A stretch of DNA of 64,000 nucleotides from JANOBD01 sp031411495 (GTDB taxonomy: Bacteria > Planctomycetota > Phycisphaerae > Tepidisphaerales > Tepidisphaeraceae), in assembly GCA_031411495.1 (NCBI GenBank), contig JANOBD010000172.1, positions 35,838 to 99,837 of the forward strand, read 5' to 3'. Made by a program: the position numbers and the translations under genes. Of this stretch, positions 25,443 through 35,077 are shown piece after piece (position 1 is the stretch's first letter; each line of letters starts with the position of its first letter). The notes beneath the pieces were generated by a model, which worked only from the letters and a program-made list of their open reading frames with translations, was not told where the DNA came from and ran no database searches.

Positions 25443-26911
25443 CCAACTGACCCTTCCAAACTCACCGCCAACAACTTCTGCGCTTCCACCGCAAACTCCA
25501 TGGGCAGTTCGCGAAAGACTTCCTTGCAGAAGCCGTTCACGATCATGTTCACGGCATCTTCCAACGCGATCCCGCGCGACGCGAGGTAGAACAACTGGTC
25601 CTCGCCGATCTTGCTCGTCGACGCTTCGTGCTCGGCCTTGCTGCTGGTGTTGTGGATGTCGATGTATGGCTCGGTGTGCGCGCCGCACTTGTTGCCGATC
25701 AGCATGCTGTCGCACTGGGTGAAGTTGCGGCTGTTTGTCGCGCCCTTGTTCACCTTCACCAGCCCGCGATAGGTGTTCTGGCCCTGGCCGGCGGAGATAC
25801 CCTTGCTGACGATCGTCGATCGGGTGTTCTTGCCGATGTGGATCATCTTCGTGCCGGTGTCGGCCTGTTGTTTGCCGTTGACGAGCGCGACGGAGTAAAA
25901 CTCGCCAACGCTGTTGTCGCCTTGCAGGATCACGCTCGGGTATTTCCAGGTGATGGCGCTGCCGGTCTCGACCTGTGTCCAAGTGATCTTCGCGTCCTTG
26001 AACGCCTTGCCGCGCTTGGTGACGAAGTTGTAGATGCCGCCCTTGCCGGTGATTTTGTCGCCGGGGTACCAGTTCTGGACGGTGGAGTACTTGATCGTCG
26101 CGCCTTCGAGCGCGATCAACTCGACGACGGCCGCGTGGAGCTGGTTCTCATCGCGCTGCGGGGCGGTGCAGCCTTCGAGGTAGCTCACGTGCGCGCCCTT
26201 GTCAGCGATGATCAGCGTCCGCTCGAACTGGCCGGTGTTTTTCGCGTTAATGCGGAAGTAGGTGCTCAGTTCCATCGGACAGCGCACGCCCGGCGGGATG
26301 TAGACGAAGCTGCCGTCCGTGAAGACGGCGCTGTTAAGCGTCGCAAAGTAGTTGTCGGAGTAAGGGACGACCGTGCCGAGGTATTTCTGGACGAGTTCCG
26401 GGTGCTCGCGGGCAGCTTCGCCGAACGAGCAGAAGATGATGCCGTGCTTTTTAAGTTCGTCCTGAAAGGTCGTCTTTACGGAGACGGAGTCGAACACAGC
26501 ATCGACAGCCACGCGGGGTTTGTCCGGGTTTTCGATGCCGAGAAGCGCTTCGCGCTCGTTGAGCGGGATGCCGAGCTTTTCGTAGACGGCGAGGATTTCC
26601 GGATCGACATCCGCCAGCGACATGTACTTCGCCGCCTTTGGGGCCGAGTAGTAAATCGTGTTCTGGTAGTCGATGGGGTCGTAATGGATCTTGCCCCAGT
26701 GGTGGGGTTCTTCCATCGTCAGCCACTGGCGATAGGCTTTCAGACGCCAGTCGAGCAGCCACTGCGGCTCGCTTTTCTTGGCGGAAATGAAGCGCACGAT
26801 CTCTTCGTTCAGGCCTGGCGGGGCTTCGTCGGCTTCAATATCCGAGATGAAACCCCACTTGTATTCCTGTTCGGCGATGATCTCTTTGATTTCTTCGTCA
26901 CTAGTTGGCAT
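25439..26911 (-). CDS. sufB: Fe-S cluster assembly protein SufB
   Basis: 490 residues, the main scaffold of the SufBCD complex. Typical SufB blocks are present: YKWGFISDIEADEAPPGLNE at the N-terminus, VRCPMELSTYFRINA in the middle, and CDSMLIGNKCGAHTEPYIDI near the C-terminus, where the cysteine and glutamate used in cluster building lie. It is the first gene of the leftward suf operon. Its start is 130 bases from a divergent gene, so the suf promoter should lie there. No SufR or IscR-type regulator is in the window. Confidence 0.96.
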   Translation of the reverse strand: MPTSDEEIKEIIAEQEYKWGFISDIEADEAPPGLNEEIVRFISAKKSEPQWLLDWRLKAYRQWLTMEEPHHWGKIHYDPIDYQNTIYYSAPKAAKYMSLADVDPEILAVYEKLGIPLNEREALLGIENPDKPRVAVDAVFDSVSVKTTFQDELKKHGIIFCSFGEAAREHPELVQKYLGTVVPYSDNYFATLNSAVFTDGSFVYIPPGVRCPMELSTYFRINAKNTGQFERTLIIADKGAHVSYLEGCTAPQRDENQLHAAVVELIALEGATIKYSTVQNWYPGDKITGKGGIYNFVTKRGKAFKDAKITWTQVETGSAITWKYPSVILQGDNSVGEFYSVALVNGKQQADTGTKMIHIGKNTRSTIVSKGISAGQGQNTYRGLVKVNKGATNSRNFTQCDSMLIGNKCGAHTEPYIDIHNTSSKAEHEASTSKIGEDQLFYLASRGIALEDAVNMIVNGFCKEVFRELPMEFAVEAQKLLAVSLEGSVG

Positions 26912-27001
26912 GGATCACGCATCGTATGGCGGCCGACCGGTGATGACAACCTCGTTGAGATTGAGTCGCGGGAAACGATTTTGGGCTGGTGATTTTCGTC
27001 G

Positions 27002-27013
27002 TAATTATATAAG
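27002..27013 (+). promoter_or_regulatory. AT-rich box in the sufB/NAGPA divergent spacer
   Basis: taattatataag stands out in very GC-rich DNA and sits about 30 bases before the start at 27042. It could be a -10 element for that gene. No clear -35 was identified, so this is a weak call. Confidence 0.25.
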
Positions 27014-27041
27014 AATGAAGCGTGCACCTTCAGGAGGGTTG

Positions 27042-28673
27042 ATGGTTTCACGTCGCACCGCCGTCGTTTTTCTCGCTTCGTTGCTCGCGGCCTCGATATC
27101 CCAAGCGACTTTCATCCGCAGTGCCCAGCCATTCGTCGGGGTGACGCACTGGCAGTACATCCAGCAGCTCAACGAGCCCTCAACGCCGGCATTCGCGCGG
27201 GAAGTGGTCGTCAACCTGTTGGAGATTGATACGGCAGCGCCCGGCGTGCGGTTCCTCATGCAGGGTGGAAATGGCGCCGCCCCCGGCGAAGTCGAGCGCA
27301 AGACGACCCGCACGTTTGTGAACCAGTCCGGCGCACAGATGGGGATCAATGCCGGCTTCTTCGACACTGCGCCGCCGTATCCCTACCCGAACACGGATCT
27401 GAACCATGTGGCCGCCAGCAACGGTGACGTCTACTCCACGGCGCAGGGCGGCGAGCCGACCTTCAACATCGACGCGAACAACCTGCCGACCATTCGCGCC
27501 GCCGGCCCGGCGGGCTCGAGCACGCTCAACAACGGGACGCCGCTCTACAACGCGACCGGCGGGAATCAGCGCATCCTCAACGGCGGCGTCGTCTCGGCGC
27601 CGAACGACAGCTACACCACGACACTCAACCCCCACACCGCGATCGGCTACAGCCAGGACCGCACCAGGGTCTTCCTCGTCACGGTCGACGGACGACAGAC
27701 CGACTACTCAGAAGGCATGCGCACCGACGAACTAGCGCAGATCATGCTTCAGTTCGGCGTGTGGAACGCCATCAATCTCGATGGCGGCGGCTCGACGACG
27801 ATGGTGATGGACGACTCCAACGACGGTTCGCAAAATGCCCGCGTCATCAACAGCCCCTCAGACAACTCTTCGACGACGCAGGCGGGCTCGGAGCGCGTGG
27901 TCGCCAACAGCTTCGCCGTCTTCGCCACGCCGCGGGTCGGTTACGTGCCGCTGCCGATACCGACCCGTCCAAGCGTCACGGGCGTGAAGGAACTGATCAC
28001 CGTGCCCACCATCTTCGATTCCTTCGAAGGCAGCAAAGGGCGATTCGCCTCCGCGCCCAACGCTTCCGGCTCGTCGCAGCATGTCGCCGCAGCCTCGAAC
28101 ACCGTCCTCGATTCGACGCATGCGCAGGCCGGCAGTTCATCGCTCAAGCTCAACATCGTTAACAGCGGCGGAACGCCGGAACGGATGCAACTCCGGTTCC
28201 TCTCCGGCGGCGGTTCGCCGGCGAACAATCTCGTGAACGACCGCGCGATGGGTAACGGCGGCTTCGTCGGCACCTTCCTCCGCACGGAAGCCGGCGGCGA
28301 TCCGCTGTGGATCTCCATTCTCATTGACGATGGCACAACCACCAGCAACGGCCTGGAGCGCGGCGAGTTCTTCCAGATCATCCCCGACGGTGAATGGCAC
28401 CTGTACCAGTGGGACCTGAGCGAGGATGGCAACTGGGCCAATTTCAGCGGCGGCAATGGCGTGATCAACGGCCCCAACGCGTTCATCGACTCGCTCTACT
28501 TCAGCAGCGCGGCTGCGACGTCGGGCGGGACGAACTTCAGCGGCAGCATGTGGATCGACACGGTCGCGTACAACCCGAACGGGCGGCTCGACTACCTCAT
28601 CCCGGAGCCGACGTCCTTCGCCGTTCTCGTGTGTGGTGCAACAATGCTCGCGCGCAGGCGTGTCTTGCAGTGA
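27042..28673 (+). CDS. Phosphodiester glycosidase (NAGPA/DUF2233)-domain PEP-CTERM protein
   Basis: 543 residues, secreted. Signal peptide about 1-25. Residues about 30-290 form the phosphodiester glycosidase (uncovering-enzyme-like) domain, with GAQMGINAGFFDT, the repeated PHTAIGYSQD and VTVDGRQTDYSEGM, and AINLDGGGSTTMV. A C-terminal beta-sandwich region of about 200 residues follows. The end is a PEP-CTERM sorting signal: IPEPTSFAVLVCGATMLARRR. The start at 27042 is decided by AGGAGG six bases upstream; the frame is open further upstream across the sufB promoter. It is the first of two tandem paralogues. Confidence 0.88.
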   Translation: MVSRRTAVVFLASLLAASISQATFIRSAQPFVGVTHWQYIQQLNEPSTPAFAREVVVNLLEIDTAAPGVRFLMQGGNGAAPGEVERKTTRTFVNQSGAQMGINAGFFDTAPPYPYPNTDLNHVAASNGDVYSTAQGGEPTFNIDANNLPTIRAAGPAGSSTLNNGTPLYNATGGNQRILNGGVVSAPNDSYTTTLNPHTAIGYSQDRTRVFLVTVDGRQTDYSEGMRTDELAQIMLQFGVWNAINLDGGGSTTMVMDDSNDGSQNARVINSPSDNSSTTQAGSERVVANSFAVFATPRVGYVPLPIPTRPSVTGVKELITVPTIFDSFEGSKGRFASAPNASGSSQHVAAASNTVLDSTHAQAGSSSLKLNIVNSGGTPERMQLRFLSGGGSPANNLVNDRAMGNGGFVGTFLRTEAGGDPLWISILIDDGTTTSNGLERGEFFQIIPDGEWHLYQWDLSEDGNWANFSGGNGVINGPNAFIDSLYFSSAAATSGGTNFSGSMWIDTVAYNPNGRLDYLIPEPTSFAVLVCGATMLARRRVLQ

Positions 28674-28815
28674 CGGGTGACACCGGTGACATTTGACCAC
28701 GTCATGCCAAGGGACTCGGAAACATCCGGCTTGAGCGAGACGTAGTTGATGCTCGCGCGGACCAGATCTGCCGGAATGTCTCAGGCTGTCGGCTCGCGGA
28801 ATCGAGGAAATCGGA

Positions 28816-30357
28816 ATGCTGAGATCACTTCTCCTGGTACAGGCGCTGACCCTGGTCACTCATTCATTCGCCTCGGAAACGCGCAAGGCCGAGCCGTTCG
28901 TCGGCGTCACGCATTACGAGGTGATTCAGACGCCCGACGACAAGCACGAACCCGTTTTCGACCGGCCGGTCGTTATCAACATCCTGGAAGTCGATCTCAC
29001 CGCGCCGGGCGTGCGCTTCGAGATGTCGCCAGGCAATGGCGACGCGCCCGGCGAGATCACCCGCGGCACCACCCGCGCCTTTGTCGACTCGATCGGCGCT
29101 CAGATGGGCGTCAACGTCGGCTTCTACGACACCAAGGCGAACTATGGCGGCTTGAATACCGATCTGATGCATCTCGCAGCAAGCAACGGGGAGGTTTACT
29201 CCGCCGCACACGGCGACGAATGGGTCTTCGACGTCTCCGCCGCCGGCAAGCCGCGCATCGCCAAAGCCGACGGCGCGGACGCCAGGACCGCCGGCGGCAA
29301 GCCCGTCTACAACGCGGCCGGCGGGAACCAGCCAATGCTGCTCAACGGCGAAGTCGCCGCGCCGCCCGACAGCGGCTACACAAAAGCGCTCAACCCGCAC
29401 ACCGCTGTCGGCATCAGCAGGGACAAGACAAAGGTCTACCTCGTCACCGTCGACGGCCGGCAGAGCGGCTATTCCGAAGGGATGCGAACCGACGAACTGG
29501 CGAAACTGATGCTCAAGTTCGGCGCGTGGGACGCCATCAACTTTGACGGCGGCGGGTCGACCACGATGGTGATCGACGACACCGACGACGGCAAGGCCGA
29601 TGCCCGCGTGCTCAACAGTCCCTCCGACAACAGCTCTCCCGCGAAGGCCGGCAACGAGCGCGTCGTCGCCAACAGCCTTGCGGTTTTCGCGACGCCCAGG
29701 AAGGGCTACACGCCGCTGCCACCCGTCGCGCGGCCGAAATTGGAGGACGCACTGGAGCTGGTGAAAGCGCGAGCGGTGATCGACGATTTCGAAACCGGTG
29801 CCGGCCATTTCGACGGGCTGGTGGTTGCATCCGGATCGACCAGAGGCGTCGACGCGAAATCGACCGCGACCCACGACACGACGATTTTCAAAGGCGGCAA
29901 GTCGTCGCTCAAGCTGGATATCGTCGCCGATGCGTCCGGCGTTGAAACGAACCTGCGACTGCTGTCGGGAGATGCCTCGCCGAAGACGAACACGATCGAC
30001 GGCAAGGCGATGGGCAATGACGGCTTCGTCGGCATCTGGCTGCGGCGCGACCAGAGCCAGTCGCCGCTATTCGTGTCGTTGATCGTCGACGAGGGCACGC
30101 CCGGCGCGGTCGCAACCGAACGCGGCCAGTCGTTTCAGGTGGTGGGGGACGGGCAGTGGCACCTGTATCAGTGGGGGCTCAACGAAGACGCAAAGTGGAC
30201 GAACTTCAATAACGGCAACGGAAAGATCGACGGGCCGAACGCGTTTGTAGACTCGCTGCTCCTTCGTACGGCCAAGGGAGATGAGAAGGGCGGGGTCTTC
30301 AGCGGTGCGATCTGGATCGATTCGCTCACCTACGAGCCGGCGGGGCGGATCGAATAG
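28816..30357 (+). CDS. Phosphodiester glycosidase (NAGPA/DUF2233)-domain protein, paralogue without sorting signal
   Basis: 513 residues. The signal peptide (about 1-20) and every domain block of the preceding gene are repeated: FVGVTHYEVIQ, GAQMGVNVGFYDT, NPHTAVGISRD, VDGRQSGYSEGMRTDEL, INFDGGGSTTMVIDD and the C-terminal WHLYQWGLNEDAKW region. It ends at PAGRIE, just where the first copy continues into PEP-CTERM, so the anchor was lost here or gained there. It lies 142 bases after its paralogue on the same strand, a tandem duplication that has since diverged. Substrate unknown; glycan phosphodiesters are likely for the family. Confidence 0.87.
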   Translation: MLRSLLLVQALTLVTHSFASETRKAEPFVGVTHYEVIQTPDDKHEPVFDRPVVINILEVDLTAPGVRFEMSPGNGDAPGEITRGTTRAFVDSIGAQMGVNVGFYDTKANYGGLNTDLMHLAASNGEVYSAAHGDEWVFDVSAAGKPRIAKADGADARTAGGKPVYNAAGGNQPMLLNGEVAAPPDSGYTKALNPHTAVGISRDKTKVYLVTVDGRQSGYSEGMRTDELAKLMLKFGAWDAINFDGGGSTTMVIDDTDDGKADARVLNSPSDNSSPAKAGNERVVANSLAVFATPRKGYTPLPPVARPKLEDALELVKARAVIDDFETGAGHFDGLVVASGSTRGVDAKSTATHDTTIFKGGKSSLKLDIVADASGVETNLRLLSGDASPKTNTIDGKAMGNDGFVGIWLRRDQSQSPLFVSLIVDEGTPGAVATERGQSFQVVGDGQWHLYQWGLNEDAKWTNFNNGNGKIDGPNAFVDSLLLRTAKGDEKGGVFSGAIWIDSLTYEPAGRIE

Positions 30358-30364
30358 GCAGGCA

Positions 30365-30458
30365 ACCGCAGAGTCGCGGAGCGGAAAAGGAGAAACGCAG
30401 AGGCCATCTAGAAAAGACCTCTGCGTTTCTCTGTTTTGTATCTCTGCGCCTCTGTGGT
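30365..30458. repeat. Inverted repeat with perfect core between convergent genes
   Basis: The perfect core agaaacgcagagg (30391-30403) pairs with cctctgcgtttct (30418-30430). Imperfect outer arms extend it to 30365-30403 and 30418-30458, rich in cgcagag/cacagag units. It may act as a bidirectional terminator. Its unit structure also fits the dispersed inverted elements seen elsewhere. Confidence 0.7.
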
Positions 30459-30469
30459 CGCCTTTTGAA

Positions 30470-30826
30470 TTAAGCCGAGAAGCTGTGGCCGCAGCCGCAG
30501 GAGCTTGTGGCGTTGGGGTTCTTGAAGACGAAGCCTCGGCCCATGACTTCGTCCTTGAAGTCGATTTCAACGCCACTGAGATAGAGCGCGCTGCGGCTGT
30601 CGATCAGGACTTTCACGCCCTGACTCTCGAACTCTTCATCGGATTCGCCGGGCTCTTCTTCGACGAGGTCCAAGACGTAGCTGAAGCCGCTGCAGCCGCC
30701 ACCCTTGACCCCGACGCGCAGTCGGGTCTTGTCGGCCGGGAGGGCCTGGTCGGCGATGATGCTTTTGATTTCCTTGGCAGCGCCTTCGGAAAGCTTGATG
30801 CCGGTCACTTCGGTTTCGAGGCTCAT
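30470..30826 (-). CDS. A-type Fe-S carrier (IscA/SufA/ErpA/HesB family)
   Basis: 118 residues. KLSEGAAKEIKSIIAD, GVKGGGCSGFSYVLDL and the C-terminal SSCGCGHSFSA supply the three conserved cysteines that carry an iron or an Fe-S cluster to target proteins. The start MSLETEV (30826) follows GGAG; the frame upstream is not protein-like. It lies about 3.5 kb beyond the sufB start on the same strand, separated by the two rightward glycosidase genes, so it is not in the suf transcript but serves the same pathway. Confidence 0.92.
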   Translation of the reverse strand: MSLETEVTGIKLSEGAAKEIKSIIADQALPADKTRLRVGVKGGGCSGFSYVLDLVEEEPGESDEEFESQGVKVLIDSRSALYLSGVEIDFKDEVMGRGFVFKNPNATSSCGCGHSFSA

Positions 30827-30999
30827 TGTTTCTCCATTTTGGTCAAAATCGCCGCGTGAATTCCACGCATCGGGTCCACAAACAATAGGCGGAGCGGTCC
30901 GGACTATCAACAGCGTGCCTCGCGTCTGGCACCCGCCGGACACCCACTTATATCGGCTGCATCGCCTGCAGGGATGATCCGTGCCTCCGGGGTGCCCGT

Positions 31000-32283
31000 T
31001 TATCGGCTCGGCGTCTGGTTGAGGATCTCCACCCGCACGCGGACGACGCGCGATGGCTCGCTTTCCAGGATCGTGAACCGCGCCCCGTTCGATTCGAACA
31101 TCGCCCCCACCGACGGAATCCGGTCCAGCGTCTTGGTCACGAAGCCCGAGAGCGTCTCGTAATCATCTCCCTCGGGGAGCTCGATGCCGAGCAGGCGATT
31201 TAAGTCGTCGATCTGGATCTTCGCATCCACTTCGGCCCGGTTGTCGTCGATGCGCTTAAACATCGTCGGCTCGAGCGGCTCATGTTCATCCGAGATCTCG
31301 CCGACGAGCTGCTCGATGACATCCTCGATCGTGATCAATCCCGCGGTGCCGCCATACTCATCCAACACGATCGCGATGTGGATCTTCTGCAACCGGAAGT
31401 CCTGAAGCAGGTCGCGCAGCGGTTTGGTGCGCGGCACATAGAGCGGCAGGCGGAGCATCGAGCGGAGATTGAAATCCGTCTGGAGCGTGTCGAGATGCTT
31501 CAACAGGTCGCGGGCGTAGAGCACGCCGACAATCTTGTCGATCGAACCGTTGAAAATCGGGACGCGCGAATGGCCTGACTGCTCGATCCGCGCCAACACA
31601 TCGCCGAGCGGCGCGGTGAGCGGAAGGGCGACGATATCCTTCCGGGTGGTCATGACGTCATCGACGGTCGCACTGCGGAACTCCATCACCCGCTCGATCA
31701 GCGCCCTCTGGCGGTCATCGACGACGCCGGCGTCCTCGCCGTCGCTCACCGCCTCGAGAATCTCCTCTTCGACAAGGCTCTCCGTCTGGATCGAGTTCCT
31801 CACGTTCGGACGCGTCCGTAGCACCAGCCGTTCGGAAAAGTGCATCAACGCCGTCACGGGCGAGAAGATCGTGCGTACGCCATGGAGCGGCACGATGAAC
31901 CGGCTCAGCAGTTCCTCGCCCGCGTGCGTCGCGATCGCGCGCGGCAGCGCCAGTGAGACGATCACCAGGATGATCGACGCGACGAGAACGGAGAGCAGAT
32001 ACTCGAGCCAGTCCGGGGAGTTTTCGCCGCGCAGGTTGCGGAACAGATCGATCAGCGCGAGCAGCACCAGAAGGTTGCAGAACATCCGGACCGCGCCGGT
32101 GATGAACGACAGATCGGTGGCGTGCTCGATCGTGGGTTCGTACCACTGATCCTTCTTGTGCTTGCCGAGTTCCTCGGCCAGCCGCACCTTTGACAGGTCG
32201 CGCAGGGTATAGGTGAGTGCAGACGCGAGCAGCGTCAACAGCGGCATGAGAATGAGTGTGGCAACGGCGAGAAACGACCTCAT
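31000..32283 (-). CDS. CorC/HlyC-family membrane protein with CBS pair
   Basis: 427 residues. An N-terminal CNNM-type (DUF21) membrane domain with about four TM helices is followed by a CBS pair (about 200-330; VMTTRKDIVALPL and VGVLYARDLLKHL). A C-terminal CorC_HlyC domain ends it, introduced by IVLDEYGGTAGLITIEDV and EISDEHE. Such proteins are linked to magnesium or other divalent-cation efflux. ATG at 32283 overlaps the ybeY stop by four bases. It is the last gene of the phoH operon. Confidence 0.9.
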   Translation of the reverse strand: MRSFLAVATLILMPLLTLLASALTYTLRDLSKVRLAEELGKHKKDQWYEPTIEHATDLSFITGAVRMFCNLLVLLALIDLFRNLRGENSPDWLEYLLSVLVASIILVIVSLALPRAIATHAGEELLSRFIVPLHGVRTIFSPVTALMHFSERLVLRTRPNVRNSIQTESLVEEEILEAVSDGEDAGVVDDRQRALIERVMEFRSATVDDVMTTRKDIVALPLTAPLGDVLARIEQSGHSRVPIFNGSIDKIVGVLYARDLLKHLDTLQTDFNLRSMLRLPLYVPRTKPLRDLLQDFRLQKIHIAIVLDEYGGTAGLITIEDVIEQLVGEISDEHEPLEPTMFKRIDDNRAEVDAKIQIDDLNRLLGIELPEGDDYETLSGFVTKTLDRIPSVGAMFESNGARFTILESEPSRVVRVRVEILNQTPSR

Positions 32284-32819
32284 CGAGAACGTCCATCCTT
32301 ATCGCGTGCCCGTACTGTGTGCGGGTCGCGAACGTCTTTCATCATCCCTTGCGGCTGAAAAACCGGACCGATCTTCAGCGCCTTCAAGATTCTATCTTCC
32401 TCGCGGTGCATCGCACGGTATCCCTTTTCAGTCAGGTCATCGTAACCGCTCAGGTGCAGGAGGCCATGGATCGCGTAAAGAAGAAGTTCATTCTGCGGCT
32501 TTGTACCCCATTTTCTGCATTGGCGCCGCGCCTCGGGCACGCAGATAACCACTTCTCCGGCAATGACCTTGCCGTCCTGGTCGTGTTCGAGCTCAAACGT
32601 GAGCACGTCGGTCGGCCCGTCGATCTTGAGGAATTGCGCATGCAGGCGCGCCATCGACGCGTCGCCCACCAGTGCGAGGGAGAGTTCGCGCAGGTTGGAA
32701 CCTGCGAGTTGGTGGGCCACGGGAAGATTCCTGCGCAGGTGGGCGACGAACGAACGGCCCGTCCGTGCGCTGATCTGGAGATCGAGGCCCGACTTGTCTG
32801 CACCGCGACGTCGGCTCAT
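32280..32819 (-). CDS. ybeY: Endoribonuclease YbeY (rRNA maturation)
   Basis: 179 residues. The metal site motif reads HGLLHLSGYDD near residue 119. In most YbeY proteins the last residue of this motif is a third histidine; here it is aspartate, a substitution that should still allow zinc binding. The preceding TDVLTFELEHD and GEVVICVP blocks are typical. YbeY takes part in 16S rRNA 3' maturation and 70S quality control. It overlaps the upstream HD gene and the downstream corC-type gene by four bases each. The C-terminal tail after QPQG is variable. Confidence 0.92.
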   Translation of the reverse strand: MSRRRGADKSGLDLQISARTGRSFVAHLRRNLPVAHQLAGSNLRELSLALVGDASMARLHAQFLKIDGPTDVLTFELEHDQDGKVIAGEVVICVPEARRQCRKWGTKPQNELLLYAIHGLLHLSGYDDLTEKGYRAMHREEDRILKALKIGPVFQPQGMMKDVRDPHTVRARDKDGRSR

Positions 32820-35077
32820 GCCGTCTTGATCTCAGTAGAGGACTGCGGCGTGTCCGATTGCTGGTTGCTCGGGTAGGCGATCCGCGCGTGGTAGATGCCC
32901 AGCAGTGTGCGGATCAGCGACTTCTCGACGAGGTGCAGCTCGCGCATGGTGATTTCGCACTCGTCGAATTGGCCGTCGTTGAGACGTCGGGCGATCACGT
33001 CCTTGACGATGCCCTCGATGCGACTGGCATTAGGCTCATCCAGCGTGCGGCAGATGCTCTCAACCGCATCGGCGAGCATCACGATACCGACTTCCTTGGT
33101 CTTGGGCTTGGGTCCGGGGTAGCGATACTGATGTTCTGGCACTTCCGCTTCTTCACCGCTGCGTTCTTCTTCCTGCTTCACGGCGCGCCAGTAGAAATAC
33201 TCGACCAGCGTCGTTCCGTGATGGCATTGGATGAAGGGAAAGAGCGAGGTCGGCAGGTTGTATTCGCGCGCCAGTTCGATGCCGTCTTTCACGTGCCCGG
33301 TGATGATCAGCATCGAGACGTTCGGGTTCAGCGTCATGTGGCGATTGGGCGCGCCATGTCCCTGGTTCTCGATGAAATACTCGGGCTTGTTCATCTTGCC
33401 GACGTCGTGGTAATACGCGCCGACGCGGGCGAGCAGCGCCTTGCCGCCGATCGCGGCGACCGCCTCTTCCGAAAGGTTCGCCACCTGCATGCTGTGGTTG
33501 TAGGTGCCCGCCGCTTCCTGCGCGAGCTTGCGCAGCAGCGGATGCCCGGTGTCGGCGAGTTCCAGCAGCGTCATGCTGGTGGTGATTCGGAAAGCCCGCT
33601 CGATGAACGGCAGGATGCCCAGCACGATGAATCCCACCGCGATGCCCGCGGCGCCGCTCCAGAGCACGTCCGTCATCACAAACTCGAGCGGATCGCCGTC
33701 GATCAGGCCGACACACATCGTCGAGAGCATCAGGCCGAACGCGGTAAACCCGCCGACTTCGATCAGCCGGCTGCGCGAACGGAGGTCATCGATTGTCAGG
33801 CAGCACATCGAACTGCCGGCGAGCAGCACCAGGTAGAACGATAGGCCTTGGCCGACAGCGATCGTGACCAGCGCCGCGTGCAGCGCTGCGATACCCAGCG
33901 CGAAACGCTGGTCGTACGCGATCGACAGGATCATTGCGCACAGGATCGTCGGCGCGATGCCGCTGAAATACAGGTGCGTGGTGCCAATCGCGGTGAGCTG
34001 CGCGATGAGCAACGTCGAAAGCAGCAGGGCGGCGAAGCAGACCGCGCGGGCGTGGTTGCGGACGATGCGAGGCGCGAATCGGCTGATGTAAACGCAAAGC
34101 GAGATCGTGATGAGCGTCACCGCTCCGACGATACCGACGTATTCCAGTACCGCAATGCGCTTGCCGAGCGACTGGCGATAGGCGCGACTCTCTTCGCGAA
34201 GGATCGGCCAATAGACCTCATCGATCCGACCGGCGGGAACGATCGTCTGATTGGCCGCGTATCGTTTGACGCCCTGGTCGCGCGTGACCGACGCGCGGGC
34301 GGCGTTTTCGGCCTGTTGGGTGGCGAGTTCGTCGATCTCATGCGTCGGTGCGCCGACCAGGTTGAGCTTGGTCAGAAACGCGATCTTCGGCCAGATCCCG
34401 CCCGCGAAGTTCTCCTTCGCCGGTCCCTCGATCCGCTGTGAGATCGCATCCGCCATGGAAGGCGAATAGGTGTATTGCGGAAATCGCGAACCGACGCCGA
34501 CAATCTCGATCTTGCGCCCGTTGGCGATCTGTTCACTTCGGACGTTTTCGTCCAGGACGATGAGATCGAGCCGGCTCAATTGCGCGACGAAGTTCTTGAC
34601 GGAGGCTTCCCATGCCGGGCGGGGGTTCTGATCGGCGATCTCCTGCAGTCGGCCGAGCGTCGCGTTATCGAGTACACCTGAGAGTTCAATGCCCAGGTTC
34701 TCGAGCTTTTGTCCCTTGACGCGGTCAGGCAAAGCGATGAGCGATTGCTGAATATCGTCCCAGACGAGGCGGGATTCCTTGAACACGCGCGGTTGAGCGA
34801 CTGCCGCTTTGTTTTTCACCTCTTCGAACGTCTTGGCGTCGAAGTAAATGAAATCGGTCCGTGCCGTGATGTCGTGGGCGACATACTGGCCTTGCCGGTA
34901 GGGCACCACATCCGAGCGAAGGATGAGGATGACGCTTGCGATCATCGCGAAAGCCACCGCAATGACGATCGACTTGAAGACGCCTTCGGATCGCAGCAGG
35001 CGCGCCAGTGTGATCCACGCGTCTTCATCATTGATGCGCGGGTTGAGCCGTCGCCGAGCTTGTCGCCAGGGCATCAT
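32816..35077 (-). CDS. 7TMR-HD membrane protein (PgpH-type c-di-AMP phosphodiesterase family)
   Basis: 753 residues. One N-terminal TM helix (about 38-55) is followed by an extracytoplasmic domain (about 60-310), seven TM helices (about 320-510) and a cytoplasmic HD domain. The HD metal ligands appear in YNHSMQVANLSEEA, YYHDVGKMNKP and later HVKDGIELA and FIQCHHGTT. The architecture equals PgpH, which hydrolyses cyclic di-AMP in Firmicutes; that activity is inferred here, and no c-di-AMP cyclase gene is in the window. It overlaps phoH and ybeY by four bases each. Confidence 0.9.
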   Translation of the reverse strand: MMPWRQARRRLNPRINDEDAWITLARLLRSEGVFKSIVIAVAFAMIASVILILRSDVVPYRQGQYVAHDITARTDFIYFDAKTFEEVKNKAAVAQPRVFKESRLVWDDIQQSLIALPDRVKGQKLENLGIELSGVLDNATLGRLQEIADQNPRPAWEASVKNFVAQLSRLDLIVLDENVRSEQIANGRKIEIVGVGSRFPQYTYSPSMADAISQRIEGPAKENFAGGIWPKIAFLTKLNLVGAPTHEIDELATQQAENAARASVTRDQGVKRYAANQTIVPAGRIDEVYWPILREESRAYRQSLGKRIAVLEYVGIVGAVTLITISLCVYISRFAPRIVRNHARAVCFAALLLSTLLIAQLTAIGTTHLYFSGIAPTILCAMILSIAYDQRFALGIAALHAALVTIAVGQGLSFYLVLLAGSSMCCLTIDDLRSRSRLIEVGGFTAFGLMLSTMCVGLIDGDPLEFVMTDVLWSGAAGIAVGFIVLGILPFIERAFRITTSMTLLELADTGHPLLRKLAQEAAGTYNHSMQVANLSEEAVAAIGGKALLARVGAYYHDVGKMNKPEYFIENQGHGAPNRHMTLNPNVSMLIITGHVKDGIELAREYNLPTSLFPFIQCHHGTTLVEYFYWRAVKQEEERSGEEAEVPEHQYRYPGPKPKTKEVGIVMLADAVESICRTLDEPNASRIEGIVKDVIARRLNDGQFDECEITMRELHLVEKSLIRTLLGIYHARIAYPSNQQSDTPQSSTEIKTA

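Noticed and set aside
25628..26992. A 454-codon open frame antisense to sufB
   Set aside because: Composition is that of a shadow frame (Val/Asp/Arg repeats) and SufB on the other strand is beyond doubt.
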